Source: Bacteroidales bacterium (GTDB taxonomy: Bacteria > Bacteroidota > Bacteroidia > Bacteroidales > FEN-979). From it: a stretch of 64,000 nucleotides of DNA. The translations under genes were made by a program, and so were the position numbers. This document shows positions 6,979 to 16,265 of this stretch, one piece after another. The number at the start of each line of letters is the position of its first letter. Within the stretch, counting starts at the first letter, position 1. The stretch covers positions 1 through 64,000 of the forward strand of contig JADGPR010000008.1 of assembly GCA_017882335.1 (NCBI GenBank), read 5' to 3'. Under the pieces are notes generated by a model that ran no database searches, was not told the DNA's origin, and worked only from the letters and a program-made list of their open reading frames with translations.

Positions 6979-9921
6979 TTATTTCTTCACATATGAATCT
7001 TGCAAGATGTCATACATAGCCTGGTGGATTTTCGTCCGGATATTCATTTCGACGATTCTCTCATTCGATGCATCGGGATAAACCCTGTTGGAAAGGAAAA
7101 TATAGCTAAGGCGGTTTTCCGGGTCTGCCCAGATATAGGTTCCTGTAAAGCCGGAATGGCCGAAACTTCTTGGTGAAGCGCTTTTACAGGAAGGTCCGTC
7201 GGTTATTGAAGTCAAGGTTGGTTTATCAAATCCCAATGCTCTTCTGTTGCCATTGGCAGGAAACTGGACACGCGTAAATTCTTTTATGGTGGAAGGAAGG
7301 AAATATTGTTTTCCCCCGTATTCCCCGTTATTCAAAAACAGCTGGAGGAGGACTGCCAGGTCGGCTGCATTTGAGAAAAGTCCGGCATGGCCTGAGACCC
7401 CGCCAAGCATAGCGGCTCCGGGGTCGTGCACATCGCCCCGGATGAGTTGTTTCCTGAAAATAGTATCATATTCCGTTGGCATGATCCGGCTTGCAGGGAA
7501 ACGCTTTCGCGGGAGGAACCCAGTTGTCGACAATCCAAGCGGTTTGTAAAATGAAGAAGAAAGATAGTCTTCCATGGATTCTCCTGTTTCCTTCTCAATG
7601 ATCCGGCGCAACAAATAGAACCCCATATCACTGTATTTGTAATCCCGGGTTGGCCGCAACGGGGCATCCATGATGGCCCAGTAAACCGAATCCGGGTAAT
7701 CCCTGCGGATATAAAGATTTTCTGCAACCCGCAAGGGATATCCTTCAGATGGATGATGCTGATAAATTGCAGGATCAGGTCGCCCTTTATGAAGTGTTTT
7801 GAGATAAAATGGAATCCAGGCCTGCAAACCCGCCTGGTGAGTCATCACATCCCGCAAAATTAAATCCTGTTTGTTCGATCCTTTCAATTCGGGAAGATAG
7901 GTTCCCAGTTTTTCATCCAGGGAGATCTTCTTCTCCTCAACCAATTTCATAATGGCCAGGGTCGTAGCAGCCACCTTCGTCACCGAGGCCAGGTCATAGA
8001 TGTCTCCATTGGTTACCTTCAGGGTATCTTCATACCTCGGATGGCCAAATGACTTATTGTAAAATACCTTTCCATCAAGAGCAAATACAATTTGACACCC
8101 GGGATAGGCTCGTTTATCGATACCCGACAGTGCAATGGAGTCGATGGTTTTTAGTTTTTCTGACGGAACACCGATCTCCTCCGGGAAAACAAATTCCAAC
8201 CGGGTCACGGACGTGGAAATCCCTGTCATATAAGGAAATGAATGCGATGCTGTGACCGGCAGATGGCCCCGGGCCTTGATTGCCCCAAAGATCAGTCCGG
8301 CAGAAAGCGATTGTGATTCCGGGCAGTCCTGGTAAGATGCAACGATAGCTTCCAGGTTACCGGGATTTTTCAGGAAGGACAATACATAAGGGCTTCCGAA
8401 AACATCAAGGATGACTTTCTTGATCGCACTTAAAGTATCGATCAGCTTTAGGGCACATTCCTGTATTCCGTATTGACGGGAGATCAATCCCTGGTTGCAG
8501 TGAAGGCCGATTATGATAAGGTCATTATCTTTTAACTCTGCGATTAGTGAATCTTTCCTGTTGATGGAAAATGAAGCCGGCAGTGAAATATTCTTTACCG
8601 GTGCATAGCGTGAGATCATTTCCTGGAAGGGCTGCAAGACCGTATCTCCGATGAAGACCACCGCTATCTTTCTCCGGTCAAGGAAGTTGATAGGGATCAG
8701 CTGGTTTTCATTTTTCACAAGGGTGATGGAATTCCGGAAAATCTTTCGTGTGAGTACTTCCGAATTCACTGAGTTTATATCTTCCGGGAGATGGATCAAC
8801 GAAACTGGGGTAAGATGGCTAAGCCCGGCTTTATATTTTAGATTGAGCATCGTACGGCATTTCTGATCGATCAGCTCCTGCGGGATCAGGGCGCTGTCGC
8901 GTGCTTCGCGGATAGCATTCACTGCCTTTTCCAGATTCTTTGGCAGGAGGAGAATATCATTCCCGGCCATCAGCGCTTTGACTTCTATTTCCCCGGGTTT
9001 AAAATATTTGGTGACGCCCTTCATGTCAAGGGCATCTGTTATTACAAACCCCCTGAACCCCATCTTTTCTTTCAGCAACCCGGTCACGATTTTTTTAGAA
9101 AGTGTGGCAGGGGTATTCCTGGTGGAGTCGAAGGCAGGTACAAACAGGTGGGCGATCATGATTCCATCCACACCATTATGAATCGCTTCCCGGAATGGAT
9201 AGAGTTCAACGGAATCAAGCCTTTCCTGTGAGTGATGAATGACCGGTAATGTAAGGTGGGAGTCGCTGTCAGTATCTCCGTGCCCGGGAAAATGTTTCGC
9301 CGTAGTCAGAATTCCGCCCGACTGCAATCCTTTCATAAAAGCGGTACTTCTGTGTGCAACCTCTTCAGGGTTTTCCCCGAAAGACCTGAAACCGATCACA
9401 GGGTTATCGGGGTTGTTGTTGATATCGATGACAGGAGCAAAATTCATATGAATTCCCATCCTCCTGCAATCCTTTGCAACCAGTACTCCCATTTCTCTGA
9501 TGAGGGAATCATCAGGGAGGGCTCCCAGGGTCATAGCCCGTGGAAAGTAAGATACGCTGTCAAGACGCATACCTAACCCGTACTCGGCGTCGATGGCGAT
9601 CAATAAAGGCGTCTGCGAATGCTGCTGGACGGTATTGGTGAGTGATGCCTGCCGGCAGGGAGTTCCTTTAAAGAAACAAACGCCTCCCGGGTTCCATTTC
9701 CGGACAAGATTGGTAAGGGTGTCGTTATAAACGGAATCCCTGTCGGAGAAGGCTCGGATAATGAATAACTGTGCTATGCGCTGGTTGGTAGTGAGCGAAT
9801 TAAATACGGAGTCAACCCAGGTGGAATCCGGTTTCGGAAAAACGGAGGATGCCTTTAAAGTAAGACAGGCAAGCAAAACAAGCAAAAAAACAATTCCCGA
9901 AAGGCCCCTGATTTTTTTCAT
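6979..9921 (-). CDS. GH3 beta-N-acetylhexosaminidase (NagZ-like) fused to a beta-lactamase-fold serine hydrolase
   Basis: The ORF track gives 989 residues from 9948; the start at Met10 (9921) places a normal signal peptide (MKKIRGLSGIVFLLVLLAC) at the front and is preferred. VLLAC is a weak lipobox. In track numbering, residues about 45-370 are a GH3 barrel with KHFPGHGDT at 219-227 (NagZ His/Asp general acid pair) and TDALDM near 305 holding the nucleophile Asp. A GH3 C-terminal-like domain follows (about 400-590), then a class C beta-lactamase/penicillin-binding fold (about 610-980) with SVTK, nucleophile Ser655. Bacteroidota commonly carry this fusion. It most likely removes N-acetylglucosamine from cell-wall fragments in the periplasm, and the second half may act on the peptide or an ester. 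The second activity is inferred. Confidence 0.88.
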   Translation of the reverse strand: MKKIRGLSGIVFLLVLLACLTLKASSVFPKPDSTWVDSVFNSLTTNQRIAQLFIIRAFSDRDSVYNDTLTNLVRKWNPGGVCFFKGTPCRQASLTNTVQQHSQTPLLIAIDAEYGLGMRLDSVSYFPRAMTLGALPDDSLIREMGVLVAKDCRRMGIHMNFAPVIDINNNPDNPVIGFRSFGENPEEVAHRSTAFMKGLQSGGILTTAKHFPGHGDTDSDSHLTLPVIHHSQERLDSVELYPFREAIHNGVDGIMIAHLFVPAFDSTRNTPATLSKKIVTGLLKEKMGFRGFVITDALDMKGVTKYFKPGEIEVKALMAGNDILLLPKNLEKAVNAIREARDSALIPQELIDQKCRTMLNLKYKAGLSHLTPVSLIHLPEDINSVNSEVLTRKIFRNSITLVKNENQLIPINFLDRRKIAVVFIGDTVLQPFQEMISRYAPVKNISLPASFSINRKDSLIAELKDNDLIIIGLHCNQGLISRQYGIQECALKLIDTLSAIKKVILDVFGSPYVLSFLKNPGNLEAIVASYQDCPESQSLSAGLIFGAIKARGHLPVTASHSFPYMTGISTSVTRLEFVFPEEIGVPSEKLKTIDSIALSGIDKRAYPGCQIVFALDGKVFYNKSFGHPRYEDTLKVTNGDIYDLASVTKVAATTLAIMKLVEEKKISLDEKLGTYLPELKGSNKQDLILRDVMTHQAGLQAWIPFYLKTLHKGRPDPAIYQHHPSEGYPLRVAENLYIRRDYPDSVYWAIMDAPLRPTRDYKYSDMGFYLLRRIIEKETGESMEDYLSSSFYKPLGLSTTGFLPRKRFPASRIMPTEYDTIFRKQLIRGDVHDPGAAMLGGVSGHAGLFSNAADLAVLLQLFLNNGEYGGKQYFLPSTIKEFTRVQFPANGNRRALGFDKPTLTSITDGPSCKSASPRSFGHSGFTGTYIWADPENRLSYIFLSNRVYPDASNERIVEMNIRTKIHQAMYDILQDSYVKK

Positions 9922-10027
9922 TCCCGGTTTTAAATCTGCAGACCACAAAAGAAATAAAAATGAGGATTGGTTCGTTAAATCTTATCCATATTTATGAACA
10001 TTTATGAAAGGCTCCGTCGAATTGTAA

Positions 10028-10035
10028 TATTTTTG
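10028..10035 (+). promoter_or_regulatory. Bacteroidota -7 promoter box
   Basis: TATTTTTG matches TAnnTTTG, 67 bp upstream of the transketolase N-subunit ATG. No TTG is present at the -33 position. Confidence 0.4.
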
Positions 10036-10102
10036 AAACGCTTTTCTTCGACTGCTTCCACAGTTTACCTGTGATCCGAAAATCAACAAAATAATCCATC
10101 TA

Positions 10103-10948
10103 ATGCCTTCAACTACTGAACTACTGAAAATTTCCACCCAGGTCCGGCGCGATATCATCCGTATGACACATGGAGCCGCTTCGGGCCATCCCGGTGGCTC
10201 ATTGGGGTGTGCTGACTTCCTCACCACCCTCTATTTTGGGATCATGAAGCCGGATCCCAAAAACTTTACCATGGATGGAACAGGGGAAGACCTCTTCTTC
10301 CTTTCGAACGGGCATCTTTCACCAGTATGGTACAGCGTGTTGGGACGTTACGGCTATTTCGATTTTCATGAGTTGGGAACCTTCCGCATGCTGAATACCC
10401 GGTTGCAGGGACATCCTTCGGTGCATGAGAAATTGCCGGGGATACGGATGGCTTCCGGATCGCTCGGACAGGGTTTGTCGGTTTCCAACGGGGCAGCATT
10501 ATCCAAGAAATTGAACCAGGATCTCCATCATGTGTTTTGCCTGATGGGTGATGGCGAATTGCAGGAAGGCCAGAACTGGGAAGCTGCGATGTTTGCCGCA
10601 GCACATAAGGTGGATAACCTGATCGCGATTGTGGATGAGAATGGAAAACAGATCGACGGGCCGGTGGAGAAAGTGATCGATATGGGCGACCTGAAGGCTA
10701 AGTTTGAAGCTTTCGGATGGCTGGTAATCAGGATGAACGGAAACGATATCGCGGATATCCGCGAAAAAATGCTCCTTGCCAGGGTAGCCAGGGGGAAAGG
10801 GAAGCCGGTCATGGTACTGATGAAGACCATCATGGGATTCGGAGTCGATTTCATGCAGGACAACCACGAATGGCACGGTGTAGCACCGAATGATGAACAG
10901 ACAGTGAAAGCCCTGGCGCAACTGGAAGAAACTTTAGGAGACTACTAA
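10103..10948 (+). CDS. Transketolase, N-terminal (thiamine pyrophosphate-binding) subunit
   Basis: 281 residues covering only the first third of a full transketolase. HGAASGHPGGSLG at about 23-35, SLGQGLSVSNG and the TPP motif GDGELQEGQNWEA (about 149-161) with a following DENGKQIDGP are all present. With the C-terminal subunit at 12550 it would form a working split transketolase, transferring two-carbon ketol units in the non-oxidative pentose phosphate pathway. Split transketolases are known in archaea and several bacterial phyla, normally as adjacent genes. Here a VWA protein gene and two repeat blocks separate the halves by 1.6 kb. The stop is followed immediately by a run of ATTACGA repeats. 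Confidence 0.9.
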   Translation: MPSTTELLKISTQVRRDIIRMTHGAASGHPGGSLGCADFLTTLYFGIMKPDPKNFTMDGTGEDLFFLSNGHLSPVWYSVLGRYGYFDFHELGTFRMLNTRLQGHPSVHEKLPGIRMASGSLGQGLSVSNGAALSKKLNQDLHHVFCLMGDGELQEGQNWEAAMFAAAHKVDNLIAIVDENGKQIDGPVEKVIDMGDLKAKFEAFGWLVIRMNGNDIADIREKMLLARVARGKGKPVMVLMKTIMGFGVDFMQDNHEWHGVAPNDEQTVKALAQLEETLGDY

Positions 10949-10949
10949 A

Positions 10950-11003
10950 AATAATTACGAATTACGAATTACGAATTATGAATTTCGCGTTACGCGTCAC
11001 GAA
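10950..11003. repeat. ATTACGA tandem repeat plus CGCGTTACGCGTCACG element
   Basis: Three to four ATTACGA/ATTATGA units followed by CGCGTTACGCGTCACGAA. The ATTCGTAATT type recurs at 20630-20685. The CGTGACGCGT/CGCGTTACGCG type recurs at 3112-3138, 42888-42912 and 46097-46118. It fills the gap between the transketolase N gene and the VWA gene. Confidence 0.75.
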
Positions 11004-11038
11004 CTTATCAAGGTTTACAGTATCAAAATAACATCAGG

Positions 11039-12418
11039 TTGTTGAAAAAAAGTGAGTTTATATTATTGTTCCTCCTGATCATTCTTACTGGAGGATTTGG
11101 ACAGGGACAAGTGGGCGAAGAAAAACCAAAGCCGCTGACCCGGATTCTTTTTGTTTTTGATGCTTCACAAAGCATGTACGGAAGGTGGCAAAGCGATACC
11201 AAATTCAACATTGCATCCCGGCTCTTTGTCAACATCCTCGACAGCCTGAAGAATGTCAAAAACCTCGAAGTTGCATTACGGGTTTACGGACACCAGAAAC
11301 AATTCCCTCCGCAGGATTGCAACGATACCAAACTGGAAGTCCCGTTTGCTCCTGATAATATCGGAAGAATAAAGCATGTGCTGAAAACGATCGTACCGAA
11401 GGGAACAACCCCGATCGCCTATTCGCTCGAACAGTCGGCGAATGATTTTCCTCCCTGTGATCATTGCCGCAACATCATCATCCTGATCACTGATGGACTG
11501 GAAGAATGTAACGGTGATCCCTGCCTGGTTTCGCATGATCTCCAGAAAAAAGGAATTATCCTGAAACCATTTATCATCGGCATCGGCAGGGATTTCGCGG
11601 AATCCTTCGATTGCGTGGGCAGCTATTTTGATGCAACCAGTGAAAAGGAATTTACCAATGCTTTGAACATCGTTATCTCCCGTGCACTTAACCCAACCAC
11701 CGCGCAGGTCAACCTTCTCGACCAGTATGGGAAAGCAACAGAAACCAATGTCAACATGACATTTTACGATAATGTTTCCGGAAAAGTTGAATACAATTTC
11801 ATTCATTCCTTTAACAGCAAGGGATTCCCCGATACCCTCGAGATCGATCCCATGTTGACTTATGATATCGTGGTCAATACAATTCCCCCGGTGCGGAAAG
11901 ATTCCGTAAAACTGACACCCGGCAAGCATAAGATCATCGGGATCGAGACCCCGCAGGGATACCTGGCATTCAAAACTAACGGTAATTCAACCATTAAATA
12001 CCTTCCTGTACTGATCCGCAGGAAAGGAGACAGGGAAACGTTGAATGTCCAGCAGTTTGACCAGGTTGAAAAATACCTTACCGGCAGCTATGATGTAGAA
12101 GTGCTCTGCCTGCCCAGGATCCAGGTGAATAACGTGGTGATCGCGCAAAGCCATACGACGACGGTTGAGATACCGGTTCCCGGCATGGCGGTGATCCAGC
12201 GTACAACCAATGGGTATGGAAGTGTTTACATTGAGGATAAAGGCCAAATGACTTGGCTATACAACCTGAAGGACAATCTCCAGCAGCAGGAAAATCTTTT
12301 CCTTCAGCCGGGAAAGTACAGGGTGGTATTCCGGTCAAAATTTTCAAACCGCTCAGAATTTACTACAGAAAAGTCGTTTGTCGTGGAAGCCGGGCAAACG
12401 GTGAATGTTAAACTGTAA
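11039..12418 (+). CDS. Secreted von Willebrand factor A domain protein
   Basis: 459 residues from one of two adjacent TTG codons (11039 or 11042); no ATG precedes the signal peptide (KKSEFILLFLLIILTGGFGQ). A VWA domain spans about residues 34-215, with the metal-ion-dependent adhesion motif FDASQS (Asp41) and a second motif LITDGLEECNGDPC. Cysteine-rich CDHCR and GDPC segments may form disulfides. The remaining 240 residues look like beta-sandwich repeats (YGKATETNVNMTFYD, PVLIRRKGDRETLN, the final TEKSFVVEAGQTVNVKL). VWA domains bind partner proteins through a divalent ion; the partner is unknown. The gene splits the transketolase pair and is flanked by repeat blocks on both sides, which hints at later insertion. 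Confidence 0.8.
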   Translation: MLKKSEFILLFLLIILTGGFGQGQVGEEKPKPLTRILFVFDASQSMYGRWQSDTKFNIASRLFVNILDSLKNVKNLEVALRVYGHQKQFPPQDCNDTKLEVPFAPDNIGRIKHVLKTIVPKGTTPIAYSLEQSANDFPPCDHCRNIIILITDGLEECNGDPCLVSHDLQKKGIILKPFIIGIGRDFAESFDCVGSYFDATSEKEFTNALNIVISRALNPTTAQVNLLDQYGKATETNVNMTFYDNVSGKVEYNFIHSFNSKGFPDTLEIDPMLTYDIVVNTIPPVRKDSVKLTPGKHKIIGIETPQGYLAFKTNGNSTIKYLPVLIRRKGDRETLNVQQFDQVEKYLTGSYDVEVLCLPRIQVNNVVIAQSHTTTVEIPVPGMAVIQRTTNGYGSVYIEDKGQMTWLYNLKDNLQQQENLFLQPGKYRVVFRSKFSNRSEFTTEKSFVVEAGQTVNVKL

Positions 12419-12425
12419 ATGCAGC

Positions 12426-12547
12426 CTGCCTGCCGCAGGCAGGGAATTCAGAATGCAGGAATGTAGGATTTCAGGAAATTGATGCTGGATGCTGGATATG
12501 TGAGTGTGGGACCGGGAAATGACCCCGTAGGGGTGAAATTATTCTAG
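12426..12547. repeat. Composite interspersed repeat block
   Basis: Three repeat types in a row. First is the palindrome CCTGCCTGCCGCAGGCAGG (about 12426-12444; relatives at 20647 and 21016). Second is the inverted GATGCTGGATGCTGG..TGTGAGTGTGGGA composite also seen at 5992-6043. Third is an inverted partial copy of the CTAGAATAAT-CACCCCT..GGGGT element (12520-12547). The last ends only 2 bp before the ATG of the transketolase C subunit. Confidence 0.8.
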
Positions 12548-12549
12548 AG

Positions 12550-13506
12550 ATGAAGGAATATACTAATACAGGATCAAAAGATACCCGCTCGGGATTCGGG
12601 GAAGCCTTACTGGAACTTGGAAAACAGAACCCGGACGTGGTGGCACTTTGTGCCGACCTTACCGGTTCAATGAAAATGGATGCCTTTGCAAAAGCATTTC
12701 CTGAACGGTTTTTCCAGGTTGGCATTGCCGAAGCAAATATGATGAGCATAGCAGCCGGAATGACGATAGGAGGGAAGATTCCCTTTACGGGTACGTTTGC
12801 CAACTTCTCAACAGGTAGGGTTTATGACCAGATCCGCCAATCCATCGCCTATTCCGAAAAGAATGTGAAGATCTGTGCCTCCCATGCCGGTGTTACACTG
12901 GGTGAGGACGGCGCCACACACCAGATCCTGGAAGATATCGGACTGATGAAGATGCTTCCGGGAATGACTGTGATCAATACCTGCGATTTCAACCAGACAA
13001 AGGCCGCAACCCTTGCCATCGCCAAACATATTGGCCCGGTTTACCTGCGTTTTGGCAGGCCGAAGGTTCCGAATTTTACGCCTGCTGATTCGGAATTTGA
13101 GATAGGGAAAGCCATCCTGCTGAATGAAGGAACCGATGTTTCAATTTTCGCTACAGGGCACCTGGTATGGAAAGCGCTGGAAGCAGGTAAAATCCTGGAA
13201 AAAAATGGGATTCACGCCGAGATCATCAACATCCATACTATCAAACCTCTGGATTGTGAGGCCATACTTGCATCCGTGTCAAAAACCGGTTGCGTTGTCA
13301 CCGCTGAAGAACACATGATGAACGGCGGATTGGGTGATAGCATTGCTCAGTTACTCATTCGGGAAAACCCCTTACCCATGGAAATGATTGCCGTGAATGA
13401 TCAGTTCGGTCAGAGTGGGAAACCGGAAGAACTCCTGGTAAAATACGGACTTGAAGCAGCAAACATCGTAAAGGCTGTTCAGAAAGTCATGTCAAGAAAA
13501 AAATAG
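12550..13506 (+). CDS. Transketolase, C-terminal subunit
   Basis: 318 residues matching the pyrimidine-binding and C-terminal domains of transketolase. DTRSGFGEALLELG leads into VVALCADLTGSM, then QVGIAEANMMSIAAG (the glutamate that activates thiamine pyrophosphate), SHAGVTLGEDGATHQ, and a C-terminal domain with FATGHLVWKAL and VVTAEEHMMNGGLG. It complements the N-subunit at 10103. The start ATGAAGGAATATAC is 2 bp beyond an inverted repeat element, so the repeat forms the untranslated leader. Expression may depend on transcription through the VWA gene, since no promoter is evident between them. The gene ends 34 bp before the convergent kup stop. Confidence 0.9.
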   Translation: MKEYTNTGSKDTRSGFGEALLELGKQNPDVVALCADLTGSMKMDAFAKAFPERFFQVGIAEANMMSIAAGMTIGGKIPFTGTFANFSTGRVYDQIRQSIAYSEKNVKICASHAGVTLGEDGATHQILEDIGLMKMLPGMTVINTCDFNQTKAATLAIAKHIGPVYLRFGRPKVPNFTPADSEFEIGKAILLNEGTDVSIFATGHLVWKALEAGKILEKNGIHAEIINIHTIKPLDCEAILASVSKTGCVVTAEEHMMNGGLGDSIAQLLIRENPLPMEMIAVNDQFGQSGKPEELLVKYGLEAANIVKAVQKVMSRKK

Positions 13507-13540
13507 AAACCGGACGGGAATCCCTGCATCCTGTCCACTG

Positions 13541-15520
13541 TTATATTGGAATATGCCTGCCACCATTGTTTTCTCCGTTCCTCGTCAATAACTGGGGTGC
13601 CTCTTTGTCGATAAAGAGAGGTACTGTTTCGATGGTGACGTTACTGGTATCCAATCCCAATGACCTTACTTCGGTTATCCCAAAGCGTTTCAGGATGGAA
13701 TAGAGATCCATGATGAACTGTTCACGTGGGGGGAAATCAAAATCATAATTCTGGATACGGTCGATCAGTACAAAGCGGAAGTCGCTCGGGATATCGAACT
13801 TACGCAATGAATCATACCGGCTGATCAGGTTGATCTCATTGTTCCTGCTCATCTCCTCGATAACCTGCCTAAAAAACAGGTTGATCCTCGGCTGTACCTT
13901 GAACCCGATCTTGAAATCGATCTTAAATAGCACATCAGGGATTAGGTGAGTGACACGGTATTCGAGCACATGCGGCTCATCCAGGATATCGACATGGAGG
14001 AGCCAGTAAACATCGGCTCGCTTCGGTTGCTTACTTAGGATGGAATAAATAACCTTCGATTCAACATCGCTGGATTTATTGGCCTTGGTCAGGAATACCA
14101 GATTCGTGGCATATTTCGGAATGGATTCGTCTTTGCTGATGGCGGTGATGACTTCATAATAATTTTCGATCTTAATGAATTCGATGAAACTGTTCTTGAT
14201 CTTCCTTCCGCTGAACCAGACATACATGACCACGAACAGGAATCCACCCAAGAGAACCGTAAACCAACCTCCATGTACAAATTTATTCAGATTGGCAACC
14301 AGGAATGAACCTTCAATGGTAAGGTACACGCAAAGTAACAGGAAAATGAGATAAACCGGGATCTTACGGTAATAAAGATAAGTGCTGAGAAGAATGGTGG
14401 TCATCAGCATGGTGACCGTAATGGATAATCCATAAGCGGCCTCCATGTTTGAGGAGCGCTGGAAGTACAGAACGACGAAAAAGCAGCAGGCATAAAGCAG
14501 CCAGTTGATGCTGGAAATGTACATCTGCCCTTTGATATTCGTCGGGTAGTTGATCTTGATCTTTGGCCAGAAATTCAGTTGAATGGCTTCGCTGATCAGG
14601 GTATATGAACCACTGATGAGCGCCTGGCTGGCTATGACAGCTGCGAGGGTTGAAATGATAATGCCGGTAACCAGGAACCAGGAGGGCATGATAGAGAAGA
14701 AAGGGTTGGTCCACTCATATACCTGGTCGGTATGGTTCAATATCCATGCTCCCTGCCCCAGGTAATTCAGTATAAGAGCTGATTTTACATAGATCCAGGT
14801 GATCCGGATGTTCTTCAGTCCGCAATGTCCCAGGTCGGAATACAAAGCTTCAGCCCCGGTGGTACACAAGAATACCGCTCCAAGCAAGACAAACCCGTGT
14901 GGTGATTTTGTGAGAAAAAGATAGGCGTATTTTGGATCCAATGCCTTGATGATCGACGGGTATTGCAGGATCTGGATCACGCCAAGCGTTCCCAGCATAA
15001 AAAACCACAGGAACATGATCGGGCCAAACGATTCGCCAACCGCTTTGGTCCCGAATTTCTGGATAAAAAACAATAGTGTGATGATAATAAGTGCAATGGG
15101 AACCACGGGTATTCTCGGGTTGATGTTGATCAGGCCTTCCACTGCAGAAACAATAGTAATGGAAGGTGTGATCACGCCATCGGCCAGCAGGAAGCATCCC
15201 CCGATGATGGCAAAAACAAATGCCCATTTTGCTCTTTTACGGATCAGGGCGAACAGGGAGAAAATCCCGCCTTCCCCTTTATTGTCGGCCCGCAGAGTGA
15301 TGATGATGTACTTAACAGTGGTCTGCAACGTCAGGGTCCAGAAGATACAAGACAATCCTCCCAGGATGAAATTTGTACTGATGGTGTCGGCACCATAAAT
15401 GATGGCCTTCATCACATACAATGGGGAAGTACCTATATCACCGTAAACGATACCCAGTGTAATCAGCAAACCGGCTGCGGATACAGTTGAAATATGGCTT
15501 TTGTGCATTAACCTTCTCAT
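13541..15520 (-). CDS. kup: KUP family potassium uptake protein
   Basis: 659 residues with about 12 membrane helices over the first 450 and a soluble C-terminal domain. GIVYGDIGTSPLYV near residue 23 is the KUP/HAK/KT signature, and DNKGEGGIFSLFAL follows at about 78. KUP proteins import potassium with protons across the inner membrane. The C-terminal part (about 460-659) ends with RNGENNGGRHIPI, somewhat longer than in E. coli Kup (622 residues). The gene overlaps the upstream dedA-like gene by 4 bp (ATGA), so the two are translated from one mRNA. Confidence 0.93.
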   Translation of the reverse strand: MRRLMHKSHISTVSAAGLLITLGIVYGDIGTSPLYVMKAIIYGADTISTNFILGGLSCIFWTLTLQTTVKYIIITLRADNKGEGGIFSLFALIRKRAKWAFVFAIIGGCFLLADGVITPSITIVSAVEGLININPRIPVVPIALIIITLLFFIQKFGTKAVGESFGPIMFLWFFMLGTLGVIQILQYPSIIKALDPKYAYLFLTKSPHGFVLLGAVFLCTTGAEALYSDLGHCGLKNIRITWIYVKSALILNYLGQGAWILNHTDQVYEWTNPFFSIMPSWFLVTGIIISTLAAVIASQALISGSYTLISEAIQLNFWPKIKINYPTNIKGQMYISSINWLLYACCFFVVLYFQRSSNMEAAYGLSITVTMLMTTILLSTYLYYRKIPVYLIFLLLCVYLTIEGSFLVANLNKFVHGGWFTVLLGGFLFVVMYVWFSGRKIKNSFIEFIKIENYYEVITAISKDESIPKYATNLVFLTKANKSSDVESKVIYSILSKQPKRADVYWLLHVDILDEPHVLEYRVTHLIPDVLFKIDFKIGFKVQPRINLFFRQVIEEMSRNNEINLISRYDSLRKFDIPSDFRFVLIDRIQNYDFDFPPREQFIMDLYSILKRFGITEVRSLGLDTSNVTIETVPLFIDKEAPQLLTRNGENNGGRHIPI

Positions 15521-16182
15521 TCCTGTGTTTGTGTTTTTTTGCGTTCTGCAATATTTTTGATCACAGTAATGACCACGGGGAGAAGCGAAATGATGATGAT
15601 CCCCAGTATAACGAGTGTGAAATTATTTTTGACATAGGGGAGATTCCCAAAGAAATATCCTCCGAACGCAAACAGGTTGACCCAAATGATGTTCCCGATG
15701 ATGCTGAACGAAAAGAACCGCATGTATTTCATGGTCCCGACTCCGGCAACAAAAGGTGCAAAGGTACGTATGAATGGCATGAACCGGGCAATAATCAATG
15801 CCTTTCCTCCATGCTTCTCATAAAATGCATGCGTCTTGATCAGGTATTTCTTTTTTATCAGTCTATAGTTTTTATCATACACTTTCATCCCCAGGAACCG
15901 GCCAATGAAATAATTGGTGTTATCTCCGGAAAAAGCAGCTGTTATGAGCAGGAAAACAATAATCACGATATTCAGCGGATGGGATTCTTTGGCAGCAAAT
16001 GCCCCGGCAGCAAAAAGCAACGAATCTCCAGGAAGAAATGGAGTTACCACAAGCCCGGTCTCACAAAAGATGATGAGGAAAAGGATCAGGTAGGTCCAGT
16101 TCTGATAATTATGAATCCATCCTTCCATAATGATATCAATGTGGAGGACAAAATAAATCAGTTCATTTATCAGATTCATCAT
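15517..16182 (-). CDS. DedA family membrane protein
   Basis: 221 residues with the DedA (SNARE-associated) domain: FCETGLVVTPFLPGDSLLFAAG, then an exposed loop, ARFMPFIRTFAPFVAGVGTM with the conserved arginines, and a C-terminal helix pair. DedA proteins of the inner membrane are needed for envelope integrity and proton motive force; recent work links some to flipping undecaprenyl phosphate or phospholipids. Which of these applies cannot be told. Length is normal. The stop overlaps the kup start by 4 bp, so it leads a two-gene operon. Confidence 0.9.
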   Translation of the reverse strand: MMNLINELIYFVLHIDIIMEGWIHNYQNWTYLILFLIIFCETGLVVTPFLPGDSLLFAAGAFAAKESHPLNIVIIVFLLITAAFSGDNTNYFIGRFLGMKVYDKNYRLIKKKYLIKTHAFYEKHGGKALIIARFMPFIRTFAPFVAGVGTMKYMRFFSFSIIGNIIWVNLFAFGGYFFGNLPYVKNNFTLVILGIIIISLLPVVITVIKNIAERKKTQTQE

Positions 16183-16265
16183 CCTGTTGTGGGTTTCCTG
16201 AAAAAACGTGCAAAGTTACACTTTTAATTAAGTTCATATTCCAATGGGGAAAAAGAAGTTTTTAC

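Noticed and set aside
6979-9948. Secreted beta-lactamase giving drug resistance
   Set aside because: The serine hydrolase domain is part of a GH3 wall-recycling fusion; there is no sign of a dedicated resistance gene.
11276-11929. 217-codon minus-strand ORF opposite the VWA gene
   Set aside because: No family features; the plus-strand frame has a signal peptide and VWA motifs.
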